Positions 1 through 5,160 of a DNA stretch of 5,160 nt are shown here, piece by piece. The notes under the pieces were generated by a model. The model was not told the origin of the DNA. It saw only the letters and a program-made list of their open reading frames with translations, and made no database searches. How positions within the stretch are numbered: position 1 is the stretch's first letter; every line of letters begins with the position of its first letter. Location: the NCBI GenBank assembly GCA_018813445.1, contig JAHJBR010000130.1, positions 1 to 5,160 on the forward strand. Direction: 5' to 3'. Both the position numbers and the translations under genes were made by a program. Source of the DNA: Microcaldota archaeon (lineage in GTDB: Archaea > Micrarchaeota > Micrarchaeia > Anstonellales > Bilamarchaeaceae).

Positions 1-2
1 AA

Positions 3-932
3 GAAAATAACATTCAAACTGTTTTTCATCTAAAAAAGAAAGGTGTGGGTGAGAAAGTAAGAACAGCTGCAGAACACGCATCTGAATCATTGGGAATGAA
101 ACGTGTAAGGAATTTAGAGGAACACGTCTCTTCAAATGCAATTAATGAATTATCTATAATAGCATCCGATATTGATTATCCAGATTCCGTAAGAACTGAA
201 GCATTAGCAGCAATCAGAAGATTAGATCAGCGCATAAAAGAAGAACAAACACCCAATGTTAGAAAATTGATAGAGATAGTTAGAACTGCAGAATCCTTTG
301 AAACTCGAGCAGCGGCCTTGCAAAAAATTGCAGACATGCCTAATAAATGTCAATATTCTAACCTATCTTCTCCAGATGCAGAACTGCTCAATAAAATCGC
401 AAAAACACAAGGAACGCCCATAAAATACAGGATCAATGCTGCCCAAATTATTATCAGCCTTTATGAGCGCCGAGGAGAATTATACAGACTGCGAGAAATG
501 CATTATAATGAAGAATATCCAAAAAAAACCAGGGATCAGGCCAAAGAAGCGATTGAAAGAATGCAATTTTCCCAAATAGAATCACACGACAAGAAAAATG
601 CGCTCAGCGAACTTTTAAGACTCGCTGAAGCTGGTTTTACTGATGCAGTTAAGGAAAAAGCCGGACTAAGTCTAGTTGAAATCCATACAAAGAAAGAGGA
701 TGTAAAAAGATTGGATGCATTGATTTCAAATCCATCATGTATGCCATCTGTGGTTGAAGCAGCCAAAGTTGCAAAATCCAGAATTGTTTCAGCTCTTGAG
801 ATAAGATTCCATGCAGGAAGAGCAAGAAGAGATGGTGAATTCCAAAAATGGCTTCCTCCAAAAGATAGAACTATTCTAGCTGGAGGTGGAGCACACCAGA
901 GATTCAGAAAACCAACTTTAGTAAAACTGTAA
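3..932 (+). CDS. HEAT/ARM-like helical repeat protein with conserved C-terminal tail (5'-partial)
   Basis: The frame is open to the left edge, so the N-terminus is probably missing. A GTG at 45 could be a start, but the codons before it (IQTVFHLKKKG) complete a helix-turn-helix unit with the following GEKVRTAAEHASESL, so I prefer a start outside the window. About 309 residues are visible. Counting from the GTG, paired-helix units lie at roughly 34-60, 74-96, 114-140, 146-172, 186-213 and 221-250. Each has a leucine-rich first helix, a short polar turn often containing N/D-P or a proline, and a second helix rich in R, A and L (for example PDSVRTEALAAIRRL). Such alpha-solenoids usually bind proteins; no catalytic motif, transmembrane segment or metal site is visible. 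The last 35 residues form a tail shared with the next gene, which follows after 46 bp. The repeat call is by eye, and the partner and role are unknown. Confidence 0.8.
   Translation, partial: ENNIQTVFHLKKKGVGEKVRTAAEHASESLGMKRVRNLEEHVSSNAINELSIIASDIDYPDSVRTEALAAIRRLDQRIKEEQTPNVRKLIEIVRTAESFETRAAALQKIADMPNKCQYSNLSSPDAELLNKIAKTQGTPIKYRINAAQIIISLYERRGELYRLREMHYNEEYPKKTRDQAKEAIERMQFSQIESHDKKNALSELLRLAEAGFTDAVKEKAGLSLVEIHTKKEDVKRLDALISNPSCMPSVVEAAKVAKSRIVSALEIRFHAGRARRDGEFQKWLPPKDRTILAGGGAHQRFRKPTLVKL
825..932 (+). repeat. Conserved 35-residue C-terminal tail, copy 1 (coding repeat)
   Basis: This encodes the last 35 residues of the first repeat protein plus its stop codon. Key residues are RRDGEFQKW, then PKDR, IL, GGGAH, RFR, and a terminal KL. 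It is identical to copy 2 at 26 of 35 positions, with no gap, and both copies end exactly at the stop codon. Nine of the 26 identical residues use different codons in the two copies, so the similarity is held at protein level and is not a recent DNA duplication. The function is unknown; a targeting, processing or binding signal is possible. Confidence 0.9.
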
Positions 933-943
933 TCCAAACACCT

Positions 944-962
944 TAACAAATTTAAATTGTTA
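944..962 (+). promoter_or_regulatory. TATA box inside an inverted repeat, promoter of the 979 gene
   Basis: TTTAAATT at 951-958 is centred 24.5 bases before the ATG at 979, the distance expected for an archaeal TATA box driving a leaderless or near-leaderless transcript. No Shine-Dalgarno-like sequence precedes the ATG. The TATA box lies within a perfect inverted repeat, TAACAA (944-949) and TTGTTA (957-962), around a 7-base centre, so a repressor bound there could block TBP. AT-rich sequence forms short palindromes easily, so the operator reading is weak. Confidence 0.5.
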
Positions 963-978
963 GTTATATTGTACTATT

Positions 979-2544
979 ATGGATACTTTCGCTAAAACTG
1001 ATTTAGGCACAGTATTAGATAGATCTAAAGACATTAGTGATAGGTTAGCTGCGCTTGATTGTTTAATTAAGAACGGCATGCTAAAAGAAGTTATTTCTTT
1101 AGCTACTAATCCAGATTTACATCCTGAACTCAAATCAGTTGCGTGTCAAAGTTTAGACAAAACAAGAATCAATTTGATTGCAGTTTGTGTTAGAGAAGGA
1201 AAGCCAAATACTTTACGCGAAATGGCTACTCATAGTTTTTTATCTGATGAAATAAAAATTGCGGCACGTGAAGCTATCGAACCTGCAACTATAGTTCATA
1301 TTACAAAACGCGCAGAATTAGGGAAATACAATGAAATTGCCGACTACGCTACTTCTCAGCAATTTTCTACTAATATTCAAAAAGCTGCACAAAACTTATT
1401 AGAATCAACAGCTATAAAAGCACTGGAAGATTTAGAAAGTTCAGTTCAATATTTTTATAAGAGAGAGTATAAAACTGCATTTGCAATTTTAGAAAACTCA
1501 CAATTAAGTGTAGATACTAGAAAAAAAGCCCAAGGAATAATCGAATTAGCTATACCTCATTCTATTGCTTCACGCGATTGGATAACTGTATTTTTACTTC
1601 AAAAAGCCGATAGTTTAGATGTGCCCGAAGTGCTAAGAAATATTATAAAATCCAGATTTACAAAAGATTTTTTACTTGATTTGATTACAAAACTTTCCAA
1701 AGAAAGATGTAAAGATGATCTTCATGAAATAGTAAAAATTCAATGGCTGCCTGAAATTATTAGATCAGCTGCTCAGAAAGCTTTAGATGCAATATTTTCC
1801 AAACAAGAAGCAGAAAAAAAAGAACGACAAAAGGACCGATTTCAAGAACTTCTTGATATTTCAACTAATTCAGAAAAAAGTGAAGAAGATAGGGAAAATG
1901 CCGGTTTAGATCTTATTCAATATGTCCTTTCCAACAAAAACAAGTATGTTTTTTACCATGTAGATCGCAGACTGCTTGAGGTTCTTGCAAATCCAGATGT
2001 GCCATTAATTATTCGTGAGATGTTAGCAAGTGAAATTTTAGCCGAACCAAAATTCAAATCAAATTTTTGGGGTGTAGTCGAATTATTTAAAATTCAAACT
2101 CTTCCAGAAACTATTAAACAAGAAGTTCAGACAAATCTTGAATTATTAGCTCCAGCACACATCCAAAAACTTGTGGAAAAAACTGATACACGTTCAATTT
2201 TAAATATGAGTCGGAATCCTGATTTGCCCGAGTTTATCAGACACTCAGCGCAGCAAGCACTAGAACAGGCAGCATTAAATCTTGTTGATTTTTGCGCTAA
2301 AAAAGGACATGTAAAACGTTTAGTAAAACTTTCTAAAGATGAAACTCTTCCAGAATCTGCAAGGAGAGCTGCAAGTGAAGCCCTTAAACCCATGGCCATT
2401 AGAAACAAAAAACCAGGTTCTCCATCTCCTGCAAACAGAAGAGACGGTGAATTCCAGAAATGGACTCATCCAAAAGATAGAATCATTCTATGTGGGGGAG
2501 GAGCACATAATCGATTCAGAGCACCTGCTAAAATAAAGCTATAA
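979..2544 (+). CDS. HEAT/ARM-like helical repeat protein with conserved C-terminal tail
   Basis: A complete 521-residue protein without a signal peptide or membrane segment, so probably cytoplasmic. It is almost entirely degenerate paired-helix repeats about 40 residues apart. The clearest units are at 37-59, 78-101, 118-141, 166-188, 248-269, 333-354, 366-389, 405-429 and 446-469. The unit pattern is a hydrophobic helix, an N-P-D-L-P-like turn, then a helix ending AA..AL (for example NPDLPEFIRHSAQQAL). A charged stretch at about 273-300 (KQEAEKKERQKDRFQE) is a likely long helix or linker. A short Pro/Ser linker (about 477-486) leads into the 35-residue tail shared with the upstream protein. 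Apart from the tail the two proteins align poorly, suggesting old paralogues or an exchanged end module. The ATG at 979 is supported by a TATA box at the expected distance. Alpha-solenoids are usually protein-binding scaffolds; the ligand here is unknown. Confidence 0.85.
   Translation: MDTFAKTDLGTVLDRSKDISDRLAALDCLIKNGMLKEVISLATNPDLHPELKSVACQSLDKTRINLIAVCVREGKPNTLREMATHSFLSDEIKIAAREAIEPATIVHITKRAELGKYNEIADYATSQQFSTNIQKAAQNLLESTAIKALEDLESSVQYFYKREYKTAFAILENSQLSVDTRKKAQGIIELAIPHSIASRDWITVFLLQKADSLDVPEVLRNIIKSRFTKDFLLDLITKLSKERCKDDLHEIVKIQWLPEIIRSAAQKALDAIFSKQEAEKKERQKDRFQELLDISTNSEKSEEDRENAGLDLIQYVLSNKNKYVFYHVDRRLLEVLANPDVPLIIREMLASEILAEPKFKSNFWGVVELFKIQTLPETIKQEVQTNLELLAPAHIQKLVEKTDTRSILNMSRNPDLPEFIRHSAQQALEQAALNLVDFCAKKGHVKRLVKLSKDETLPESARRAASEALKPMAIRNKKPGSPSPANRRDGEFQKWTHPKDRIILCGGGAHNRFRAPAKIKL
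2437..2544 (+). repeat. Conserved 35-residue C-terminal tail, copy 2 (coding repeat)
   Basis: Residues 487-521 of the 521-residue repeat protein plus the stop codon. It matches copy 1 (825-932) at 26 of 35 residues without gaps. The RRDGEFQKW block is fully identical, and PKDR, GGGAH, RFR and the final KL are retained. A low-complexity linker, NKKPGSPSPAN, separates it from the last helical repeat, as expected for an exposed peptide or a small separate module. The nearest HEAT units of the two proteins are much less alike than this tail. Confidence 0.9.
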
Positions 2545-2547
2545 AGA
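2540..2547 (+). promoter_or_regulatory. Possible TATA box for the alkyltransferase gene
   Basis: CTATAAAG is centred 23.5 bases before the ATG at 2567 and overlaps the stop codon of the preceding gene. The spacing agrees with the other promoters here, but the match is weaker, and readthrough from the repeat-protein gene 22 bp upstream is an alternative. No Shine-Dalgarno-like sequence lies before the ATG, which favours a leaderless message. Confidence 0.35.
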
Positions 2548-2560
2548 GTTATTCAGAATA

Positions 2561-2566
2561 TTTTTT
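2561..2566 (+). terminator. Oligo-T tract, possible terminator of the 979 gene
   Basis: A run of six T lies 17 bases after the stop at 2544 and directly before the ATG at 2567. Archaeal RNA polymerases often stop at oligo-T tracts without a hairpin, and none is visible here. If it acts, the repeat-protein transcript would end at the start codon of the next gene, which would then need its own promoter. Confidence 0.3.
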
Positions 2567-2869
2567 ATGAAGCTTTCAGCAGAACAAAAATCCAAGCTTG
2601 CAAACCTTACTGAATTCCAGCGTTCAGTTTTATTCGCATGCATGAAAATTAAAAAAGGAAAAACTGTTTCCTATTCTAAAATTGCCAAAATGATTGGAAA
2701 ACCAAAAGCAGTAAGGGCAGTTGGAAATGCATTGTCAAAAAATCCGTTGGCGCCTTTAATCCCATGCCATCGCGTAATTAGGAAAGATGGCTCACTTGGA
2801 GGATACAGTGCAAAAGGAGGAAGAAAGAAAAAGCAAATTCTATTGAAAAATGAAACTAAGAAGAAATGA
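2567..2869 (+). CDS. ogt: Methylated-DNA--[protein]-cysteine S-methyltransferase (O6-alkylguanine repair)
   Basis: A 100-residue cytoplasmic suicide repair protein that moves an alkyl group from O6-alkylguanine in DNA to its own cysteine. The active site IPCHRV (65-70) supplies the acceptor C67. By alignment with human MGMT from memory, N59, C67, H68 and E96 match the N137-C145-H146-E172 tetrad. Y36 and R50 (in KAVRAVGNAL) match the helix-turn-helix Tyr114 and arginine finger Arg128, and Y80-S81 match Tyr158-Ser159. All key residues are therefore present, so this is a functional transferase and not an ATL protein, which would have replaced the cysteine. It consists of the C-terminal domain alone, lacking the N-terminal domain of about 80 residues; such compact forms are known. 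The lysine-rich tail is unusual. It overlaps the convergent operon by 14 bp. Ogt/MGMT naming is at family level. Confidence 0.95.
   Translation: MKLSAEQKSKLANLTEFQRSVLFACMKIKKGKTVSYSKIAKMIGKPKAVRAVGNALSKNPLAPLIPCHRVIRKDGSLGGYSAKGGRKKKQILLKNETKKK
2828..2850 (-). terminator. Possible oligo-T terminators of the minus-strand operon
   Basis: Read on the minus strand, T5 tracts at 2850-2846 and 2832-2828 lie 6 and 24 bases past the TAG stop (2858-2856). They are the complement of AAA-rich lysine codons at the end of the alkyltransferase gene. Hairpin-free T-tract termination is normal in archaea. A-rich lysine codons would give such tracts anyway, so this is positional evidence only. Confidence 0.3.
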
Positions 2870-3647
2870 ATGCTTCCAAGAGAGCAGTGTAAATATTGAA
2901 CGCATAATTCATAACAGCATCAATTGTTTTTTGAAATGTTTTTGCATTAGCTACTTTACTTAATATTGGGTGCTCAGTAATATCATCAAGCGTTTTACAA
3001 TCCCGTGCATAATCTATGAATTGCCTTACTGCCAGATATTCAGGAACATCCAATGCACCTAAACTACAAGGAGCAAAATTGAATTCCGGAACTTGCTCAA
3101 TCAAAGCTCCAATATCCAATCTAGTTATCTTATTTCCATTATGAAAAATTAAAGGAACAATATCCTGGGGCAGAATTCCACCTTCTCTTAAAACATAACC
3201 TGGAAGTGCCGGAAAGCAAGGAATAGCATCACAATCAATTGTAAGTGCTGCTCCATCTCCATTGGAAGAAATCAATGCATTCTTTGCGTCTAATAAAAAT
3301 AATGAAAAATCAGTTTGCGCATTTGAAGTCAATATTTTGACACCATTATTGCGCGTAAATCGCATATGGCTTGCAGGAGAGATATATGGTGCATCCACAG
3401 TATCTGAATGGCCATCCACATTGATTTTTAGTCTGATTCGATTTTCAGTAAAGAAGTATGATTCATGGTGTGATTCTCCATTTCCCCAGATAAATGCTGC
3501 ACGGCCTTTAACTTCTCTTAATTGATTTGTACGTGCAAGCTGCCTTTCATGAAGAGGAACAAATTCGCATTTCTTGAAAGCAGGCAATCCTTGCACTTTG
3601 GAAACAAACATGCGATTGCTCTGCACTGGAGAATAATGGATTTTCAT
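2856..3647 (-). CDS. Arginase/UPF0489-like metallohydrolase, short paralogue
   Basis: A 263-residue protein, second in a two-gene operon. Motifs in order: WGNGESH (54-60), matching the GG-D-H ligand region of arginases; D78-G-H80-S-D82, matching D-x-H-x-D; and TIDCD (136-140) with D138 and D140, matching the second aspartate pair. RLDIG (176-180) and E184 lie where ureohydrolases have their guanidinium-contacting glutamate. These would bind two Mn-type metals. The H60-D78 gap (18) and D140-E184 gap (44) resemble human arginase (23 and 43), but D82-D138 is only 56 against about 104, so the middle of the fold is shortened. The usual DP after D-x-D is replaced, with CFP following three residues later. 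With its neighbour it shares IWGNG, KIN.D.H.D, DCD....FP..PG and the ending YAFN.Y..LLE.F.S. The ATG abuts the preceding stop. It is cytoplasmic; substrate unknown. UPF0489, which also has D-x-H-x-D, is an alternative family. Confidence 0.7.
   Translation of the reverse strand: MKIHYSPVQSNRMFVSKVQGLPAFKKCEFVPLHERQLARTNQLREVKGRAAFIWGNGESHHESYFFTENRIRLKINVDGHSDTVDAPYISPASHMRFTRNNGVKILTSNAQTDFSLFLLDAKNALISSNGDGAALTIDCDAIPCFPALPGYVLREGGILPQDIVPLIFHNGNKITRLDIGALIEQVPEFNFAPCSLGALDVPEYLAVRQFIDYARDCKTLDDITEHPILSKVANAKTFQKTIDAVMNYAFNIYTALLEAFISS
2927..2943 (+). terminator. Possible oligo-T terminator of the alkyltransferase gene
   Basis: T6 (2927-2932) followed by T5 (2939-2943) on the plus strand, 58-74 bases after the TGA at 2869. 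No strong hairpin is visible. The tracts lie inside the 3' part of the convergent metalloenzyme gene, so the alkyltransferase mRNA would carry a short antisense tail. This rests on base runs alone. Confidence 0.3.
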
Positions 3648-4517
3648 TTATTCACCAACTGAATCTAGAAAACTTTCAAGCAGCAGGCAGTATGTATTGA
3701 ATGCATATGCAATCACGGATCCAGCTCTTCCATCCGGAAACCCAGAAGCAAAATTCTCACTATTTTCAAATGCAGGCTTTTCAGGCCAGCCTGGTTTTTT
3801 AGGAAGCATTTTTGAGTTAATTTCTCCGTAAAATCCTCCAAAGTCCAGTCTATTCAAGCCTAGGCCCAACTCAGAAATCAATGCTGCAATATCCGCAGCT
3901 AACAATCCATTTCCATTGAGGATCCATCCAGGATATGAAGGAAAGCATTTCAAAACATCGCAATCAACAGTGAGCATCACTTCTCCAGGCCCGAATCTTT
4001 TTGCAGTACTCATTGCGTCAAAAAGAAGCATTCTATAATTATATGGTGGGGTATTTCCGTTTGCAACCACTGTTTCTATTTTCCGCTCTGCAACAAGGCC
4101 CATATGATTGTCATAGCACACGTCTGCCCATCTTCCAAGAATCGCTTCGAATAATCTTACTTTTCCTTGGTCTAGGAGCCTTTTTGCACGTGCCCTTTTT
4201 ACCAAATCATTCACATTATTTGCAGTGGAAATATCAGGGATTTCCAATCCTTCTGCCTTGCCATCCATATCCTTATGCATGTCCATGTTTATTTTTGCCC
4301 TTAACCTAAGTGGAGTAAAAAAATAGCTTAGAAAATGCTCAAACCCGTTTCCCCAGATAAGCACAGCTTTTCTATCAGATATGTTGGAAATCGCATGAAC
4401 CCTATCCTTTAGGTTTTCCGGAAGCATTTGAAACTGACATCTTCTGAATACCCTGAGCTGGCTCATCCGATGCATTATTGCATGATTGGTATTGGTTGGT
4501 GAATAGAAAATACGCAT
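3648..4517 (-). CDS. Arginase/UPF0489-like metallohydrolase, long paralogue
   Basis: A 289-residue protein, first in the operon. It carries WGNGFEH (55-61), D79-M-H81-K-D83, TVDCD (183-187) and RLDFGG (223-228) with E232. The gaps D83-D185 (102) and D187-E232 (45) closely match human arginase I (D128-D232, 104; D234-E277, 43), which supports a full-length ureohydrolase-type fold with the di-metal ligands in place. No histidine sits where arginase has catalytic H141, and DVLDP is replaced by DVLKC, so it is unlikely to be a true arginase or agmatinase. A region of about 46 residues around 100-160, absent from the short paralogue, is rich in basic residues and includes W130, C134 and H138. There is no signal peptide. 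The ATG is favoured by a TATA-like element 25.5 bases upstream. The stop codon TAA is directly followed by the ATG of the second gene, so the two are probably co-translated. Substrate unknown; family by motif reading. Confidence 0.7.
   Translation of the reverse strand: MRIFYSPTNTNHAIMHRMSQLRVFRRCQFQMLPENLKDRVHAISNISDRKAVLIWGNGFEHFLSYFFTPLRLRAKINMDMHKDMDGKAEGLEIPDISTANNVNDLVKRARAKRLLDQGKVRLFEAILGRWADVCYDNHMGLVAERKIETVVANGNTPPYNYRMLLFDAMSTAKRFGPGEVMLTVDCDVLKCFPSYPGWILNGNGLLAADIAALISELGLGLNRLDFGGFYGEINSKMLPKKPGWPEKPAFENSENFASGFPDGRAGSVIAYAFNTYCLLLESFLDSVGE
3652..3656 (-). promoter_or_regulatory. Shine-Dalgarno-like site of the second operon gene
   Basis: GGTGA on the minus strand, four bases before the ATG at 3647, complementary to the CACCTCC end of archaeal 16S rRNA. 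It lies within the last codons of the upstream gene. I see no comparable site before the first genes of the transcripts, so internal initiation appears to use SD pairing while first genes look leaderless. Confidence 0.55.
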
Positions 4518-4538
4518 AATTTATTTTCATATGAAAGG

Positions 4539-4548
4539 TTTTAAAATA
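4539..4548 (-). promoter_or_regulatory. TATA box of the metallohydrolase operon
   Basis: Minus strand TATTTTAAAA, with the TTTTAAAA core centred 25.5 bases upstream of the ATG at 4517. This predicts transcription starting at or next to the start codon. It lies in the 74-bp divergent region and only about 24 bp from the TATA box of the opposite gene, so TBP/TFB binding to the two could compete. The core is self-complementary, so orientation is judged from distance only. Confidence 0.5.
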
Positions 4549-4562
4549 TGGTTCTATATGTA

Positions 4563-4570
4563 TTATAAAT
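4563..4570 (+). promoter_or_regulatory. TATA box of the lipoprotein gene
   Basis: TTATAAAT, a close match to the archaeal TATA consensus, centred 25.5 bases before the ATG at 4592. The distance is identical to that of the divergent operon and predicts a leaderless mRNA. No ribosome binding site is visible before the ATG. Confidence 0.55.
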
Positions 4571-4591
4571 TCTTTCCAACAAATTAAAATC

Positions 4592-5160
4592 ATGTTTAAA
4601 CTCAGACACATTAAGCCATCTAAAAAACCGGAAACTGAAAAAACCAGGCAATTTCCATTAATCATACCTTTAGTGGCAGGAATGGCTGTTTTGACACTGG
4701 CATCCTGTTCAACAGTCAAAGTGGCTCAACCCACATCAATCACTCCTGAAAAAAGAATATCTCAGGCATTGGAACAACTAAAAAAAGCTGAAATCAATCT
4801 GTACCAGCAGTACCTAACTATTTTAGACCAGGCCGATGTTTCCAAAAACCTTGATGATATTTCTATATCTGTATTGGCAGCACTGCTTTTGGACAATGAT
4901 TATGGAGTAAGGATGAAATCGCTTGATAAAATAATGGCATTGGCCAACAAGGGTCAGAGCATACTTGCTGGATATGATAGTATCATTAAGGCTGCAAGCG
5001 ACCCGGAATACTCGCCAGAAGTAGAACTTTTGCTTCCTAATCTGGAACAAGATTTAGCAGAGTCTATAGAATCAGGAATCGGCTGTCCGAGCTGTGCGAC
5101 TCTTAAGCTCAAGAATATTCGTCTTCTTAGGCTTTCTGCAGTATCAAATCGCTTAGAAGA
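4592..5160 (+). CDS. Putative lipoprotein with HEAT-like helical segment (3'-partial)
   Basis: The frame starts at ATG 4592 and is open to the right edge; 189 residues are visible. A basic N-region with KKPETEKTRQ precedes a hydrophobic segment (21-37, FPLIIPLVAGMAVLTLA) and a lipobox L36-A37-S38-C39, so the mature protein should be exported and lipid-anchored at C39. The 20-residue N-region is long for a signal peptide. After a Pro/Thr-rich linker (46-52) it is helical. Residues about 93-157 resemble HEAT units, including DNDYGVRMKSLDKIMAL (101-117) and DPEYSPEVELLLPNL (137-151), which recalls the NPDLPE turns of the repeat proteins in this window. A CPSC motif (165-168) could be a metal or disulfide site. 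Divergently transcribed from the metallohydrolase operon. Alternatively C39 is an ordinary signal-anchor residue. Function unknown; whether the missing C-terminus carries the 35-residue tail cannot be seen. Confidence 0.75.
   Translation, partial: MFKLRHIKPSKKPETEKTRQFPLIIPLVAGMAVLTLASCSTVKVAQPTSITPEKRISQALEQLKKAEINLYQQYLTILDQADVSKNLDDISISVLAALLLDNDYGVRMKSLDKIMALANKGQSILAGYDSIIKAASDPEYSPEVELLLPNLEQDLAESIESGIGCPSCATLKLKNIRLLRLSAVSNRLE

Noticed and set aside
536..949. Minus-strand open frame of 137 codons, and a smaller one at 649-861, inside the first repeat-protein gene
   Set aside because: Both run antisense to a coherent helical repeat protein, have no recognisable domain or promoter, and the first covers the conserved tail whose codon differences fit plus-strand protein selection.
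2127..2536. Open frames at 2127-2408 (minus) and 2339-2536 (plus)
   Set aside because: Both lie in other frames over the repeats and the conserved tail of the 979-2544 gene and show no independent start signal or domain.
979..2544. TPR protein or phycobilisome-lyase-type enzyme
   Set aside because: The unit spacing is near 40 with proline-containing turns, unlike the 34-residue TPR pattern, and no bilin-lyase residues or TPR signature residues are seen.
2567..2869. Alkyltransferase-like (ATL) protein instead of an active transferase
   Set aside because: ATL proteins have the acceptor cysteine replaced; here PCHRV is intact along with the supporting N59, H68 and E96.
3262..4309. Plus-strand open frames at 3262-3525 and 4001-4309
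   Set aside because: They are antisense to the two metallohydrolase genes, whose motifs are conserved between paralogues in the minus frames.
4531..4587. Short plus-strand frame of 18 codons starting MKGFKIWFY between the divergent genes
   Set aside because: It overlaps both predicted TATA boxes, has no promoter at the usual distance, and an AT-rich spacer can produce such a frame by chance.
4402..4719. Minus-strand open frame of 105 codons covering the divergent promoter region
   Set aside because: It crosses the start of the lipoprotein gene with its clear signal sequence, the TATA elements and the 5' end of the metallohydrolase gene in another frame.
4823..5050. Minus-strand open frame of 75 codons inside the lipoprotein gene
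   Set aside because: It is antisense to the lipoprotein and has no domain or promoter.
1..5160. CRISPR arrays, tRNA or rRNA genes, insertion sequences
   Set aside because: I found no regularly spaced direct repeats, no cloverleaf-like segments or rRNA motifs, and no transposase or terminal inverted repeats; nearly all of the window is coding.

Overview
The window looks like a piece of an archaeal chromosome, most likely from a small-genome DPANN-type lineage. The domain call rests mainly on promoter architecture. Three genes have a clear TATA-box-like element, and a fourth has a weaker one, each centred 23.5-25.5 bases upstream of its ATG. This is the archaeal TATA-to-start distance expected for leaderless or nearly leaderless mRNAs. 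AT-rich composition, dense packing and a compact 100-residue alkyltransferase also fit. The phylum-level placement is inference and is not proven by the window.

Layout. (1) Positions 3-932 (+) hold the 3' part of a gene for an all-helical, HEAT/ARM-like repeat protein whose frame is open to the left edge. (2) Positions 979-2544 (+) hold a complete 521-residue HEAT-like repeat protein. Both end in an unusually well conserved 35-residue tail (26/35 identical) although the repeats before it are strongly diverged. (3) Positions 2567-2869 (+) encode a minimal O6-alkylguanine-DNA alkyltransferase with its complete active site. (4) Convergent to it, overlapping by 14 bp, is a two-gene minus-strand operon (4517 to 3648, then 3647 to 2856). 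It encodes two diverged paralogues that I read as arginase/deacetylase-fold (ureohydrolase-like or UPF0489-like) metalloenzymes. All six expected di-metal ligands are visible in both. (5) A 74-bp divergent promoter region separates this operon from a plus-strand lipoprotein gene that begins at 4592 and runs off the right edge. Its visible part also contains a HEAT-like segment.

Functional links. Only the two metalloenzyme genes are clearly a functional unit: their stop and start codons abut and the downstream gene has a Shine-Dalgarno-like GGTGA. The two tailed repeat proteins are a tandem family. The lipoprotein may be a distant, membrane-anchored relative, but it lacks the tail in the visible portion. 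The alkyltransferase is probably an independent housekeeping DNA-repair gene. The two least explained elements are the conserved C-terminal tail and the paralogous metalloenzyme pair.
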